Origin: Zymoseptoria tritici IPO323
Taxonomy: Eukaryota; Ascomycota; Dothideomycetes; Mycosphaerellales; Mycosphaerellaceae
Direction: 5' to 3'
Assembly: GCF_000219625.1 (NCBI RefSeq)
Contig: NC_018211.1
Coordinates: forward strand, 1,054,001 to 1,118,000
Length of the DNA stretch: 64,000 nucleotides
Below the pieces are notes generated by a model. It was not told the origin of the DNA. It saw only the letters and a program-made list of their open reading frames with translations, and ran no database searches. Below, in pieces: positions 50,081 to 62,200 of the stretch. Both the position numbers and the translations under genes were made by a program. Positions within the stretch are counted from its first letter, which is position 1. Every line of letters starts with the position of its first letter.

Positions 50081-53000
50081 ATGGCCGCCGGACGGTCTCG
50101 ACCGACGAGTGTCTCGACCTCGAGCAGTCTGATGCAAGATGTGCCTGGCTCGTTCCCACCTCCAGCAAGGACGCCATCGACTTCGCGGAGCCACAACCAG
50201 AGCGACGACGAGGAAGAGGAGGAAGAGGTCACGTACCGAAGCTTGTCACAACTAGTGTACTCGAGAAGAGCCGAATACGTTCGACCGAAACACGTGCGGA
50301 TCAAGGTCGGAACTTGGAATGTGGCTTCATTCAAAGGCACAGAAAAGGACGTCGGAGGATGGTTCGTCGGAGGGAAGGGCCTGGCTGAAGGCTTGACTGG
50401 ACTGAGGATCGACGATTCTTCGAAGACTGAGAATGTCGAGAGCGTGAATCTGCAAGAGGCGAGGTACGAGAGGAAACATGAAACTCTACCTACTGGCGAC
50501 ACGGGCATCTTGCCGAAGGGCGATGATGTGGGTCTTTACGTTCTGAGCTTGCAGGAATTGGTGGACATCACTTCTGTTGCAGAAGCTTTGAGGCCGTCTA
50601 CGGATCCTGCTGCTGCAAACAAGTTCAAGGAAGCAATGAATGCGGCGCTACCCGCAGGATACCAATTGGTTGCAGAGCAGCAACTCATTGGACTGCTGCT
50701 TCTGGTGTATGCTGCCCCGGACGTAGCCAAGGACGTCAAGTCTGTCAGCACCACAAGCGTTGGGACGGGAGTGATGGGCTACATGGGCAACAAGGGAGCT
50801 GTCACTGCGAGGATTGTGCTTGGGGAGACTACGCGATTGGTTTTCGTCAACTGTCATCTTGCAGCTGGAGCAGACAAGGCATCTCTGGAGCGGCGCAACT
50901 GGGACGCCTCTCAAATCGTCAGCCGCACTCGCTTCGAACCGATCAAGGATGCTATGGATCTTGCTCAGACCACCGGCGAACAGATTGGCGACGAAGACTT
51001 CGCTTTCTGGTGTGGAGACCTCAACTATCGTCTGGAAGGTATCCCTGGCGATGATGTCCGTCGACTTCTCATGCTGCACACGAGAAACGAGTACGATCTC
51101 AGCCAGAAATCTGCTCGCAAGGTTGAGAATGAGCTGCACAACGCTGCAGAATCAGTCAGCAAGCGGGTGGCTGGTCAGACGTTGGAGGCGCCAGGATCGT
51201 CCAATACCTCAGCCAGATCAAGCATGGACATCCGTCGAAGCTTCGAAAGCGGCCAAACAGAGAGCACCAAGGCTACCACGGCACTCGAGGCCGAGATCGA
51301 TGCAAGTTCAGATCCAACTTCTCTGCAGACTACCCTGTCGTCTCTTCTCCCACATGACGAGCTTCACCAACAGATGAAGTCTCGAAAGGCATTCCATGAT
51401 GGCTGGCGAGAAGGTCCAATCACATTCTTGCCAACTTACAAGTACGATCCTGGAAGTGTTGGCGTCTTCGACTCTAGTGAGAAGAAGCGGGCGCCATCCT
51501 GGTGCGATCGCATCCTGTATCGCACTCGGAGGGACAAGGTGGCTTGGGAGGCAAAGATTCGCGAGGAGGCCAACGCACGAAAGAAGGACGCCGAGCTCCA
51601 TGCGAGTGGCATCGCCGAAGCTGCAAATGATGATGATTTACTTTACGACTATGACCCAGACACGGATGGTGCGGATCTCGCGGACGAGTACGATGAATAT
51701 GACGATGTCGATGAAGGCGTGGTCATTACGAAAGAAGGATTCGAGGACGAGATCGAGCAGGAATACTACACTGCACACCAACGTGTACTCTCCAGCGACC
51801 ACAAACCCCTGGACGCGAGTTTCATGCTGAAGTACGACGCAGTAGTGCCGGAGCTCAAAGCGAAAGTCCATGCCGAGGCAGCAAAAGAGCTCGACAAGGC
51901 TGAGAATGAAGGCCGGCCAAACGTGACTGTCGTCGTTGACGAGCATAACAAAACTCCCTCGATTTCTGAGAGCGACGGGTACGATGAGAAGTTCGAGGGG
52001 GTCTGGTTCGGCGAGATCAGATGGGCACAAAGCAAGCATCGATCCCTGACTATCGCAAACACCAGTCGAGTGCCCGCGAGTTTCTCCTTCATCGAGCGAC
52101 CGGTCGCTGTCAACGATGTGCCAGGCATTGCGCCGAAATGGCTAGGCCTGAAAATCAACGATCACGACGTTCCCAGCTCGTCCACTACCTCAGAACCGGT
52201 CACACTCGAACCAGGCGAGACGTGCGCCGTGGACTTGGATTTACGCATAATGAGCATTGACGACGTACGAACTTTGAACGAGAAGAAAGACGGACTGGAG
52301 GAGATTCTTGTTTTGCGGGTGGAGAATGGCCGGGACCACTTCATTCCATTACGAGCTAAATGGCTTGACAGTACTCTGGGCAGACACATTGACAAGCTAG
52401 TTCGCATTCCCGAAGGCGGCATCCGCAGACTGCAAGGCCAAAAGCCCGCCGACAAGGGAAAGGCCGCCAAAGCAGTGATCAACGCCGCCAGCGCCTTCTC
52501 GCATGGAGGCGGCTCGGACGACGGAAGCGCAGACTCGACAACGGGCAGCAAGAACGCACATGGTGCCACTTCGCCTTCCTCGCGGCACAGTGATGAAGAA
52601 GAACCTGTACGTTTCTCTGCTCCGCGCGAACTGTTCCGGCTGACGGAGGCGATAGAAGAGTTGGGCGTCCGCGTTGTGGCCATCTGGGCTATGACGCAGC
52701 CAGACGGTGACTCGCGCACCTCCATTGATACCGCTCCGGCTGTTATGAAAGCTCCATGGGACGAGCATCCTGCGTGGCCGTTTGACGAAGAGTGCTGGAC
52801 CGAGCGTACCACTTCCCACTGGACCGAGGCTCTCAGTGAGGCTTGCAATGCTGTGGACGATGACAAGCCAATCGAAGCGATTCTCCCGGCGGACTTGCCG
52901 CGAATCCAAAAGCTATACGTTCTGTCCAGCTTTCTGCTTATCTTCCTACGAAGTATGACAGATGGCATTGTAACCGCAGCTCTTTGGTCCGAGGTCGAAG

Positions 53001-53404
53001 CCTACCTCGCTGAAGTTGACAAGTCGAAGAAGAAGCCGTCCAACGACGACCAGAGAACAGCAATTCAGGAGATTCTGTCTCAGAGTCCGAGCCACAACAT
53101 CTCCTTCATCCTCATCACGTCCATGCTAGAGCGCATGATGCAAGAAAGAATCTCGAACAGTCCGGAAAAGGACCTGACATCGCCTAGTCCTGCAAGCAAA
53201 GCAGGAGGTACCTTGAAGCGCATGGCGACACTCGGTCGCGCGGCACAGGCGCCACCAAAAGAGCTGGCCAGTCCAGCATTGGCCAAGGTATTCGCGGACG
53301 CCGTCGTCAGAGTCGACGCGCATGGAGGCGATAAGGCCAAGACGGCTCTCCAAAAGCGGAAGGCTGCATTGATAGAGATCTTTTTGCAGAGGGATGCGCC
53401 ATAG
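50081..53404 (+). CDS. OCRL/INPP5B-like inositol polyphosphate 5-phosphatase
   Basis: A single-exon gene of 1107 residues from the ATG at 50081. The catalytic IPPc domain (about residues 75-600) carries KVGTWNVASFKG, FWCGDLNYRLEG near 309, PSWCDRILYR near 472 and the final SDHKPLDASF near 572. It removes the 5-phosphate of PI(4,5)P2 and related lipids or soluble inositol phosphates. A Ser/Thr-rich insert interrupts it (residues 365-430), and an acidic insert follows the WCDRI block. An ASH-like beta domain comes next (LTIANTSRVPASFSFIERP). A C-terminal RhoGAP-like region ends the protein (LPRIQKLYVLSSFLLIFLRS) without a clear catalytic Arg. This order is that of OCRL/INPP5B, so a role in endomembrane trafficking is likely. 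No signal peptide is seen. Confidence 0.92.
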   Translation: MAAGRSRPTSVSTSSSLMQDVPGSFPPPARTPSTSRSHNQSDDEEEEEEVTYRSLSQLVYSRRAEYVRPKHVRIKVGTWNVASFKGTEKDVGGWFVGGKGLAEGLTGLRIDDSSKTENVESVNLQEARYERKHETLPTGDTGILPKGDDVGLYVLSLQELVDITSVAEALRPSTDPAAANKFKEAMNAALPAGYQLVAEQQLIGLLLLVYAAPDVAKDVKSVSTTSVGTGVMGYMGNKGAVTARIVLGETTRLVFVNCHLAAGADKASLERRNWDASQIVSRTRFEPIKDAMDLAQTTGEQIGDEDFAFWCGDLNYRLEGIPGDDVRRLLMLHTRNEYDLSQKSARKVENELHNAAESVSKRVAGQTLEAPGSSNTSARSSMDIRRSFESGQTESTKATTALEAEIDASSDPTSLQTTLSSLLPHDELHQQMKSRKAFHDGWREGPITFLPTYKYDPGSVGVFDSSEKKRAPSWCDRILYRTRRDKVAWEAKIREEANARKKDAELHASGIAEAANDDDLLYDYDPDTDGADLADEYDEYDDVDEGVVITKEGFEDEIEQEYYTAHQRVLSSDHKPLDASFMLKYDAVVPELKAKVHAEAAKELDKAENEGRPNVTVVVDEHNKTPSISESDGYDEKFEGVWFGEIRWAQSKHRSLTIANTSRVPASFSFIERPVAVNDVPGIAPKWLGLKINDHDVPSSSTTSEPVTLEPGETCAVDLDLRIMSIDDVRTLNEKKDGLEEILVLRVENGRDHFIPLRAKWLDSTLGRHIDKLVRIPEGGIRRLQGQKPADKGKAAKAVINAASAFSHGGGSDDGSADSTTGSKNAHGATSPSSRHSDEEEPVRFSAPRELFRLTEAIEELGVRVVAIWAMTQPDGDSRTSIDTAPAVMKAPWDEHPAWPFDEECWTERTTSHWTEALSEACNAVDDDKPIEAILPADLPRIQKLYVLSSFLLIFLRSMTDGIVTAALWSEVEAYLAEVDKSKKKPSNDDQRTAIQEILSQSPSHNISFILITSMLERMMQERISNSPEKDLTSPSPASKAGGTLKRMATLGRAAQAPPKELASPALAKVFADAVVRVDAHGGDKAKTALQKRKAALIEIFLQRDAP

Positions 53405-53548
53405 ATAGACGCAGCGAGTATGATACCCAGACCTTCGACGAAATGGCAACGATGATCTTCAACGTTGTCCATCAAAGCTTCAGCCCATTGACACAGTTCT
53501 CGCCGCTGTAGGGCAAGCATTTTCGGCTCCTTCCACAGTCGGCATTGC

Positions 53549-55294
53549 TCAATCGTCGTCGCTGTCCTCCGCTTCAGCATCCAGCCATTTGCTCATGTAT
53601 GGTCCGTCGAGCCAATAGCCCAACCGCTTGTAGTAACCTCGCACGCCAACGCCTGAGATGACTGAAATCTTTCTCGATCCATGCTCGTCTCTGGCGATCC
53701 GCGCAGCCTCCTCCATGAGCAAAGTGCCGTAGCCCTGATGCTGCGACTTGCCCTTTACACGCTCGTGAATCGGCACAGCAGAGCCATAGACGTGAAGTTC
53801 GCGGACCAGACTCGATGGCTGGCCGATCAGCTCCTCCCGATATGTGTACTTCTCGCTGCATTTTCGCAACCGCAGTAGCGCAATCAGGATGTCCTGCTTT
53901 GGATCCTCGTACGCCAGGAAAGTCTCCCAGCCTCCGTTCGCAACGTAGTCCCTCCGTACGAGCTCGACCTGGTTCGGCCGGATCTTGTGCTTCACTTCGT
54001 TGATGCCTACTTCGCGAGTCCGTACGTCACGGCATGTGGTACCAAAGTCCTTCATTCTAGCCAGCGCCAGTTCTCGCAGATTGCCATTCTCGACTCCTGA
54101 TGTGACAAGCGGCATTGGAATGTCACGCTGTACACGGTAGATTCTCGTCCAAGGTGGGATGAGTGCCAAAATGCGTGCCACAATATCGATGAGCACGTTG
54201 GGTGTGTAGTTCTTGTATCGACCTGTTCGCCACAGCTCATACAGTCCTGTGCCTCGAATGACCAGTGTTGGGTAGATCTTCAGACCGTCAGTACGGAAAG
54301 CTGGGTTGGCGAAGTATTCTTGGAACTGGAAAAGGTCGCGTTCGAGGCCAACATTGGGAAGATCTGGCATCATGTGTGAGACGACCTTGAATCCAGCGTC
54401 CTTTGCCTGACAGAACGTCTCACAGACGGCCTTCACGGTGTGTCCTCGATTCGTGTCCCTAGCGACATCCTCGTACAGCGACTGAACACCGACTTCCAAA
54501 CGCGTGCAGCCATAACGAAGCATGTCTGTAAGATGTGGCGGTAGACAGTAGTCCGGTCGTGTTTCGATTGTGATTCCAATACACTTCGTTGTACTTTGCT
54601 CGCCCGCCATGACAGCTTCGTCCACATCATTCGTTTGGTATCCAGATAGGGCGTTGTGTAGTTGAGAGATGAACTCCTCACGATACTTGGGAGACAGGGA
54701 CATGAATGTCCCTCCCATGATAATGTACTCCACCTTGTCCACACTGTGTCCCATATTGCGAATCTGGTCTACTCGTCCTCGAGCTTGTTCAAACGGATCG
54801 TATCGGGCTCTGATGGCTCTCATACTTGTCGGCTCGTATCCTGTGTATGATTGTGTGCTGTATTCGAAGTCTGAATCCGGTCCGCCCGGACAGTACACGC
54901 AAATGTTGCCTGTGTATGCGATGTGTGGACATCTATGCGGCTTGCACATCACAGCTACGACCGCGATACCACTGGCACTCCTCACTGGCTTCGCGATCAA
55001 CTTTGGAAGAATGTACTTCTTGTGCTGTTCGGGTACCGCAGCGATGATGTCTGTCAAAGGCGGTTGTCGTGAGAGGAAGTGCTTCTTTGCCATCTGACTG
55101 CGCAGAGAGTTCAGGTTGACGTCCTTTGGTTTCTCTCCACTCTGTTGCGACCTCTCGAAATCTTCGACCAGCCAGTTCGCTACATCGGCACATGCTCGCA
55201 TATATCGTTCGTTTTCGGGCGCGAGTTTGGCGAGTTTGGCCGCAGGGAGGCGACTTCTCTTCGCATCGTGGTAGGTCTCCGTCATGGTCGCCAT
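53549..55294 (-). CDS. ELP3: Elongator subunit ELP3 (radical-SAM tRNA modifier)
   Basis: A single-exon gene of 581 residues; a second in-frame ATG three codons later is an equal start. Elp3 is the catalytic subunit of Elongator, which makes cm5-type modifications at U34 of tRNA. The radical-SAM iron-sulfur cysteines are seen in [21 protein letters not shown]. Other family blocks are [57 protein letters not shown] and the GNAT-type acetyltransferase part near the end ([34 protein letters not shown]). The size is close to the 557 residues of yeast Elp3. It is divergent from the succinyl-CoA ligase gene with 286 bp between them. Confidence 0.97.
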   Translation of the reverse strand: MATMTETYHDAKRSRLPAAKLAKLAPENERYMRACADVANWLVEDFERSQQSGEKPKDVNLNSLRSQMAKKHFLSRQPPLTDIIAAVPEQHKKYILPKLIAKPVRSASGIAVVAVMCKPHRCPHIAYTGNICVYCPGGPDSDFEYSTQSYTGYEPTSMRAIRARYDPFEQARGRVDQIRNMGHSVDKVEYIIMGGTFMSLSPKYREEFISQLHNALSGYQTNDVDEAVMAGEQSTTKCIGITIETRPDYCLPPHLTDMLRYGCTRLEVGVQSLYEDVARDTNRGHTVKAVCETFCQAKDAGFKVVSHMMPDLPNVGLERDLFQFQEYFANPAFRTDGLKIYPTLVIRGTGLYELWRTGRYKNYTPNVLIDIVARILALIPPWTRIYRVQRDIPMPLVTSGVENGNLRELALARMKDFGTTCRDVRTREVGINEVKHKIRPNQVELVRRDYVANGGWETFLAYEDPKQDILIALLRLRKCSEKYTYREELIGQPSSLVRELHVYGSAVPIHERVKGKSQHQGYGTLLMEEAARIARDEHGSRKISVISGVGVRGYYKRLGYWLDGPYMSKWLDAEAEDSDDD

Positions 55295-55580
55295 GATTGA
55301 TGCTGGTCCTGGAGGTGTTGTAGCAGGAGAAGTGCAGTTCGAGGGATGTCCAAGTCAGTTAGGTTGTGGTCACCACCTCACTTTTTTGATGGCGACCCCA
55401 CGTCAATATTTCATTAACATGTGATTCAGAAGTCGAATTATGCCACCCGGAGCGGGCCTTCCCGCTCGAGCTCAGGGAGCTAAGGATGTTTCCTGTTTCT
55501 CCCGGCCAGCGCGATAGCTTCGAGGCTTTCTTCTGAGAGAGCTTTATCCACACCACACTCCCACCACCAACCCGCTCAAC
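55295..55580. promoter_or_regulatory. Divergent promoter between ELP3 and succinyl-CoA ligase alpha
   Basis: A 286-bp gap between divergent start codons. A T-run sits near 55381-55386. The shared-promoter role is inferred from orientation. Confidence 0.5.
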
Positions 55581-56854
55581 ATGCAGTCCGTCCGCCAGGG
55601 GCTCACGCGCGCCGTGCGCAATGCTCCTCAGGGCATCACCCGCTCCGTGGCAGCTCCGTATGCCACCGTCGCTCCCTCCGATGCGCCAGGCGCGCCCACT
55701 GGCTACGCAGCAACGGGCATGAACCTCCGGATAACGAAGGACACAAAGGTGCTATTTCAAGGCTTCACCGGCAAGCAGGGCACGTTCCATGCCACTGGAG
55801 CCATTGAATACGGTACCAACGTCGTTGGAGGCACGAATCCAAAAAAGGCCGGCAGCGAACATCTGGGCAAGCCAGTTTTTGCCAATGTGGAGGAGGCCAG
55901 GAAAGCTACTGGCGCCGATGCATCCGCCATCTTCGTCCCACCGCCGCTTGCTGCCGCTGGTATTGAGGAGGCTTTGAAGGCAGAGATGCCTCTCGTTGTC
56001 TGCATTACGGAGGGAATCCCACAACACGACATGGTTCGCATTACCGATATGCTCAAGACACAGAACAAGACAAGACTGGTCGGGCCCAACTGCCCCGGAA
56101 TTATCGCTCCTGTGAGTTGCAATTCGATCGCTCACTTCATACACACCAATTTCACTTTCATGATGAGACTTTATAATTCAAACATGATAGGAAGAGTCTG
56201 ACCCGTCAATGGCGGGCTTGATTACATCTAATTTCTCTGAAAAGCGTTCTTTACCCTTTTGCGCGTTCGCATATGCAGCTCCTCACCAGACACGGCAAAG
56301 ACTCAAGAGACTGGAAGCTGATACGCAATCTCAAATAGGGTCAATGCAAAATCGGAATCATGCCAGGCTTTATCCACAAGCGCGGCCGCATCGGCATCGT
56401 CTCCCGCTCCGGTACCCTCACCTACGAAGCTGTCAACCAGACCACACAAGCCGGGCTGGGCCAGTCGCTCGTCATCGGAATCGGCGGTGATCCCTTCTCC
56501 GGCACCAACTTCATCGACTGCCTACGCGTCTTCCTCTCGGACAAGGACACCGACGGCATCATCATGATTGGAGAGATTGGTGGTTCAGCTGAAGAGGAGG
56601 CCGCGGACTTCCTGAAGCAGTACAACAACGGCGGCAAGGATGGCAAGGGCAAGCCAGTGGTCAGCTTCATCGCGGGTATCTCTGCGCCGCCAGGCCGAAG
56701 AATGGGTCACGCTGGTGCCATTGTGTCTGGTGGTAAGGGTGATGCCAACAGCAAGATCAAGGCTCTTGAGGGCGCAGGCGTCATTGTCGAGAGGAGCCCG
56801 GCAAGCTTGGGCAAGACTTTGAGGGATCAGTTCATTCAGCGGGATTTGCTATGA
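55581..56854 (+). CDS. Mitochondrial succinyl-CoA ligase, alpha subunit
   Basis: Exons 55581-56111 and 56339-56854 encode 348 residues. The intron is 227 bp (GTGAGT...ATAG), four times the local norm. The enzyme makes ATP or GTP from succinyl-CoA in the TCA cycle. The N-terminal 40 residues are Arg/Ser/Ala-rich, as for mitochondrial import. The CoA-binding Rossmann part ([24 protein letters not shown]) and [20 protein letters not shown] span the splice. The ligase part has [27 protein letters not shown] and the phospho-His region [18 protein letters not shown]. The exon 1 frame runs into the intron and stops at 56201, so retention would give a truncated protein. Confidence 0.96.
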
Positions 56855-57404
56855 GCGTATGTTGCTGTTGTTGGAATATGAGTCCGTCTTGCGCAGACCC
56901 CTCTGCGTTTTGTACAGCATTTCTCGTGCGAGACAGATCTGTTCACCAGCCAATTGTAGCGTATACTGCGAAGCTTACGATGAGAGATTCCTTTCCTCGC
57001 CCCGTGCTATGCCCGCCAGCTGGGAAGTACATTATGCGTACTGTTAGCCGACGAGGAGCTGCCGATGCCTCGCTTGCTGGTCATTTAGACGGCGCCCTGC
57101 CTGACCTACGCTCGTGCATATGAATGTGATGGAACGGAGCGTGACGAAGAACCGAAGGCTGCAAGAGCCGCGTTTGTGACTGACTGTCCTTTGACTTATC
57201 CTCGACTAACCTGCTTCATTCCGCTGGTCCATCTACAAGCGCTCGCCAGCTATGCTATTTCATGCCCAAGCCCCCCTTAGGCTTTCCGCTGCCAACCAAT
57301 TCCAGCTCAGGCGGCACCGTGCCGGCGACTTTCGTTTCAGCGATCGCAGCGGCGCAAGTCTTTTCTTCGTGGACCCAAGGAGCTCTCCATCTCGCACCGA
57401 CGCA
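56855..57404. other. Convergent intergenic region, nothing recognised
   Basis: A 550-bp gap between succinyl-CoA ligase alpha and calcineurin A. It should contain both transcript ends. No gene or repeat was seen. Confidence 0.4.
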
Positions 57405-59274
57405 CTAGCTTCTGCGAGTATTTTTGGAGCCGGCCGACCTGAGAACGTTAGCATGCTGTCCATTGCCCGGAAATAGAGGGGAAAGCTCTCAAGATCACAC
57501 TCACATTGATATTCTCCGCGCCACACCTGCGAGCTGCGTATCGTTCTCGGCTTCTCTCGAAGCGCGCTTGAGAGCCTCATCTCTCGAGTGTTCTGCGCTT
57601 CTTCGGACCTCCTCGTGGCTTGGTGGGAGACGCTCATTCTGCAGATCAACCTTGCGAGCATCTTCGAATGATGTGATGGCTTGCTTGATACCCTCCGCGC
57701 CGAGCATGAGCGTGCCAGCGGGCAGTCTTCCTCCGGAAGCCGTCTTGAGCTCGGTGACCCGCTCAGACTCTTCACGCAAGACTTGAAAAACGCGAGACAA
57801 TCTGCCAATGGCCAGGATTTTGTTCTTGATGGCACGGCGCTTGTACTCGATACTGTCAGGATCCATGTTGAGCTGATTGGTCGGCGAGTTGAGTGGCGGC
57901 GAAGATGGACCAGACGAAAGCGGTGTCTCGTCCTCAAGTTCCTCCTTGCTGCATGTGTTGAGAATCGCAATGAGCATGTCTGTGATCTTCTCACCAACGA
58001 AGGGAAGAGACCACGTAAAGACGTCCATGAAGTTTGGCAGCCAGTATGGGTGGGGAGTGCAGTTGAACTGTCGGATATTCATGACATTATTCTCGTACTT
58101 CAATACCGCAGCCTTGTTGTTGTAGACGTCCAGATAATTCGGTGCAGAGAATATGGTCATGACGGAGGGAAATCCAGTGGTGCGAGTCTTCCTGTACATT
58201 CTGTACCCAGCATCTTGCGCCTCGTGTGCTCGGATGATCGAAAGCAGATTGTTCTTCTCCAAGAATGCGCACGCGGCTGGATAGCTGAAGAAATATGAGC
58301 ACCCTCGGACGTGGTTGTGGATGAAGTATTCCTGAGTCTTTTCCTGACCAAATTCTTCCAATGGATCGGCCCAAAGAATGTCGCACATGAGGCCGTGAGT
58401 CGGTGGCTCTCTGAACCTGTCGAGCGCCTTGATGTCCTCCAAGGTGTGCAATTCCGGGCTGAGACCACCGTGAATGCAGAGGAACTGCTTGTTCATGACC
58501 GCCGCCAAAGGCAAAGAGCAGAACGACTCCATGCATGCCTCGTAGACCTTTTCGCTGTACTTGTGCTTGCACTCAAGCTTGAACGTGAAGTAATCTGTCA
58601 AATGGCGGCACTCGTGGTTGCCGCGGAGCAGCCAGAGGGTGTTCGGGTACCACATCTTGAGCGCCCACAGGTAAAGAACGCACTCGATCGAGAAGTATCC
58701 ACGGTCCACGTAGTCGCCCAAGAACAAATATCGGGTCTCGGCTGGGTCACCACCAACCTCGAACAGCTTCATCAGGTCAAAGTACTGGCCATGAATGTCT
58801 CCGCACACAGTGATTGGCGCATCCATCTCAAGCAAGTTCGGCTCTGCGCGCAGCACCGCGGTTCCTCCATTGATGATCCATAACGCTTGCTCTTCTGTGA
58901 GGCGACCTTCTCGGTATAAATGCTGCTTCAAGAACGCGAGATTAGGTTTCGAAGGATCCTGTGGAGAAACGATCTGGTCTTCGGTGGGCACGTTGAAAGC
59001 GGGCGCTTGCACGTCTAAGCAGTAAGTCAGTAATCAGCGCATCTCGCACTCCCAGCTCGTGCCATGTTCTCGATACAAGAATCCAAGCGCCATCGCAGCT
59101 GTCGCTCCCGTATTGCCAATGAAACGCACCTTTGCATACTCGCTCCTGCGTGCTCACTTGTGTCCCATCCTCCATTGTGTGGAGCGTGAAGTCAATTTCT
59201 GGGATTTGCTTCTTCTCCTGCATCTTGCGAACAGCATTGTCAATGTGCTGCTCCTGAGAGGCCTGGCCGTCCAT
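57405..59274 (-). CDS. Calcineurin A (PP2B catalytic subunit)
   Basis: Exon 59274-59130, intron of 115 bp, exon 59014-57505, a 66-bp intron and a 34-bp last exon 57438-57405 give 562 residues. The start is the ATG in CCCACCATGGACGG. If the last intron (GTGAGT, GCTAAC, CTCAG, all consensus) is not removed, translation stops at 57501 after the same ISM. Calcineurin is the Ca2+/calmodulin-activated phosphatase that controls Crz1, morphogenesis and stress survival. Metal-site motifs GDIHGQ, GDYVDRG and GNHE are intact, as are HGGLSPE and the [11 protein letters not shown] loop. The calcineurin B helix ([24 protein letters not shown]), the calmodulin-binding segment ([22 protein letters not shown]) and an autoinhibitory region follow. 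Confidence 0.96.
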
Positions 59275-62200
59275 GGTGGGCGATCGGGCGTAGGAGCGCG
59301 GGATATGGGAAGCGTTCGTCGGCGCAGTCTTGTCGTTGTATTCCGCAGCGGAGTCGATTGAACTTCGGCTTTGTGGCTTGCTCCGATGTGTGCTGGCCAC
59401 GCGACTCGTCGTGTGGCGATGGGAGCAAGACCGGTGTGGAAGATGCCAAGAAGTGTAGGCGAGCTGTTCGGCGGTGGAGCGAGGGACGGTGGGGAGGGCG
59501 GAGATCGTGTGGTGCTACTTTTCAGGAAGCTGCGTGCGATCGGAGGAATGTTCTCGTGTATGCGAGATCGATTGTATCGCGATGAAGTTACGAAAGGGTG
59601 ATATTAAGGTAGGCACGAGGGACTCGACTCGTGAGCTGCTCTAGCGGGGTCAATATGACGATTCAATGCAGCATTCTGAAGACGGGTGTTCCATCTTCGG
59701 CAAGACAACGAAGCTCACATGTACCATGTGTCCTGATCGACGCCGTGCTATCTACTCCGAGAGATGATGGGCCCGTCAGCGTCAAGGTTGACAGTTGGTG
59801 TGCTACCTGTTGGAGTCTACTGGACCCCACAAGATGTATAACCCTAAGGAAACTGCTTGTGAATCTTACCTGAAGCTCGTCGTGGAAAACCAGGGTCGAG
59901 GAATGGCTTGCATTACACGTTCGGCGTCCAGAAGACAGCAAGGAGTCAGTGGATAATAGGACAAGTGCCCAAGAGTGCAGGTGGAAGTGCTTTAGAGAGC
60001 GCTTTAGGAAGCAACATATCGGCCGTTCGGCATGCCGACGTTACATTGGTCGCAACGTGCCTCAAGCCGTGTGCAGGACGGTGTGGTCAGCGACCTGGCA
60101 GTCAGAGGTAGTGTATTCGACCTCTACTTGAAAGTCAAGAGTAGTCGCATTCCACAAGTAGTACAGGTAGCCGAAGACCAGTCTGAAACAATGTCCGGCG
60201 CTTCGACAGCGATCTTCAGCGTTTACGCACAAAACTGTGCCGCAAATCGTCGCCGATAGCATATCAAAAGCGATGCCCGTGACATGTTCGAGCCTCCGCT
60301 TCCATCTTATTTGCTTTTCGCCAAAGCGTGCCATGCGCTGTCCGCCTCTCGCCTCCAACCCAGTCTCGTAACGAAAAATATGTTGAACACGCCCAACCAA
60401 CCGAAACGTCTTCTAGGCCACGCCTGCAACGACAACGACAACAACAACGAAGCGATGTGCCGGTTGCCTAATGATGAACGCGAACCAACGCGGCAACGAC
60501 GTGCACATGGTCCAGAAGACGTCCGCGTCCAACGGGCTGGCCAGCACTTATGCACCTCGAACCTGGTCCGCGCAAGAAAAGGTCCGGACCCGAAGCCACA
60601 GGATTTTCGTCCAAAAGATGCAGATGCATGTTTGTCACATCTATGATCTCGTCATAAAGCTCCCACAGCAGTTCGGCGCAACCATCTGTGCTGGTTTGGC
60701 TACTCTGGTACGGCAGCTTTTCCTCTTGCATATCCCCAACCACTCCCGAACGTCCGCACCGGTCGGAGGATATGGATACCCTGAAGCGGTCAACGGTCGC
60801 CCTTGGCTCGTTACGGAAGTTGCAGCGGAACGCGTCGCAGCACTCCCTGTGCTGCACAAGTTCCTCGCGTGTAAGTGTTACCTTGCTGGGATCAAGGCAA
60901 CGTGGTGCATTCCCCTTACGCGCCGGCACAGAGTCAATGTGCTGGCAATATACTCGCAGTGCTGGCGGCCCGGCTGGGGAATCATCGTATGGACTCTCGG
61001 CTTTCCATGTCGATTCCGAGAGGGTGGTGCCAGATGCCGGGTAGACTTCCTGCTAAGCGCTCTACACCAGTTCGCCGATTTGATCTGAGACATCTGCTAG
61101 TTTGGTCGCGCGCCAGCAAAGCTTTATGGCGACGACATCAGTGAAGAGTTCGCCCAAACTCTTGAGGTCGATCAGACGAGCTCGAAGCTGCTATTGCCGT
61201 GGGATGTGCTTCTGGGACACAAGACACGGTGCGGCAACGTGATACGTTACGCGCGTGCCTCGTGGCTGATCGAATCACAGCACCCGATCGACTTTTGACG
61301 ACTCTTCGAGTTCAGTCTCAGCTGGAGTTGGACGGTAGGAAGGGATGTTCTTGGTTGGAGAGGCCGAAGCCGATTTAGCGCAGACGCTAACAACCTTAAA
61401 TCCTAGCGCGAAAGTCCCTTTTCGACCTCACGCTTTTCGTTGGTCATGGACCTGCAGACTCAAACGCGGTGGAACTCGATGCACACCCAATTGCTCCCAC
61501 CTCACCGCCGACTTGACAATTCCTGCCATGTTTCGCCTTGAGTGTGACGACAGCCGACTGCGTTCTAAACGGCTTTGACACGACGCATCGGATACGCCCT
61601 CTCCAGCCAATCCGCAGCTCGCAAGGGCGATTTTCTACCAAACTTGGCGTGGATCTGGCCCCTAGATTCCGCCCCGCCATGTGCTCACGACTTAGTTCGA
61701 CTGGTGGCTGAATGACCCGCAATGTCTCACACCAACTCTACCGCACCTCCTGGCCTCCCGGTCACAGAACGCACTATGGCTGTACCTATACCGACCTATC
61801 CTCTCCCTCGCGTGCGGTTCCCGGCTGTCACACCCAAGCATCGCGGTGCGCCACTGGCATCGTGAGAGCGGATCTGCACGCTGCAGAAAGCCGCGACGAC
61901 TCGTCCTATTCGTTCCAAAGGCCGTGCTCCGCGTTTGCGACAGGAGGCCGACCACCAAGATGCAGATCTCGCCAAGGGCTTGCTTAAGAGCCTCGCACTG
62001 CACCTCCCTGCCCATCTCTTCCCTTCCCTGTATCATCAACATCTGTGAAGCAGTCGTCTCTCCTTACCAAAAGCCGTGCCCGGAGCATTGTGCCTTGTTC
62101 ACTCATTACAACATATCTGCGAGAGCTATCTTGAGCCTATACACTCTCTATCGCTGATCTTCTTGTCGACGATCCCAAACAACCTCTTTGAGACAACAGG

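Noticed and set aside
60471..61088. 205-residue open frame in the gene-poor region
   Set aside because: No motif, no homologue that I recognise, and coding-like codon use only in its first third. Kept as a finding, not as a gene.
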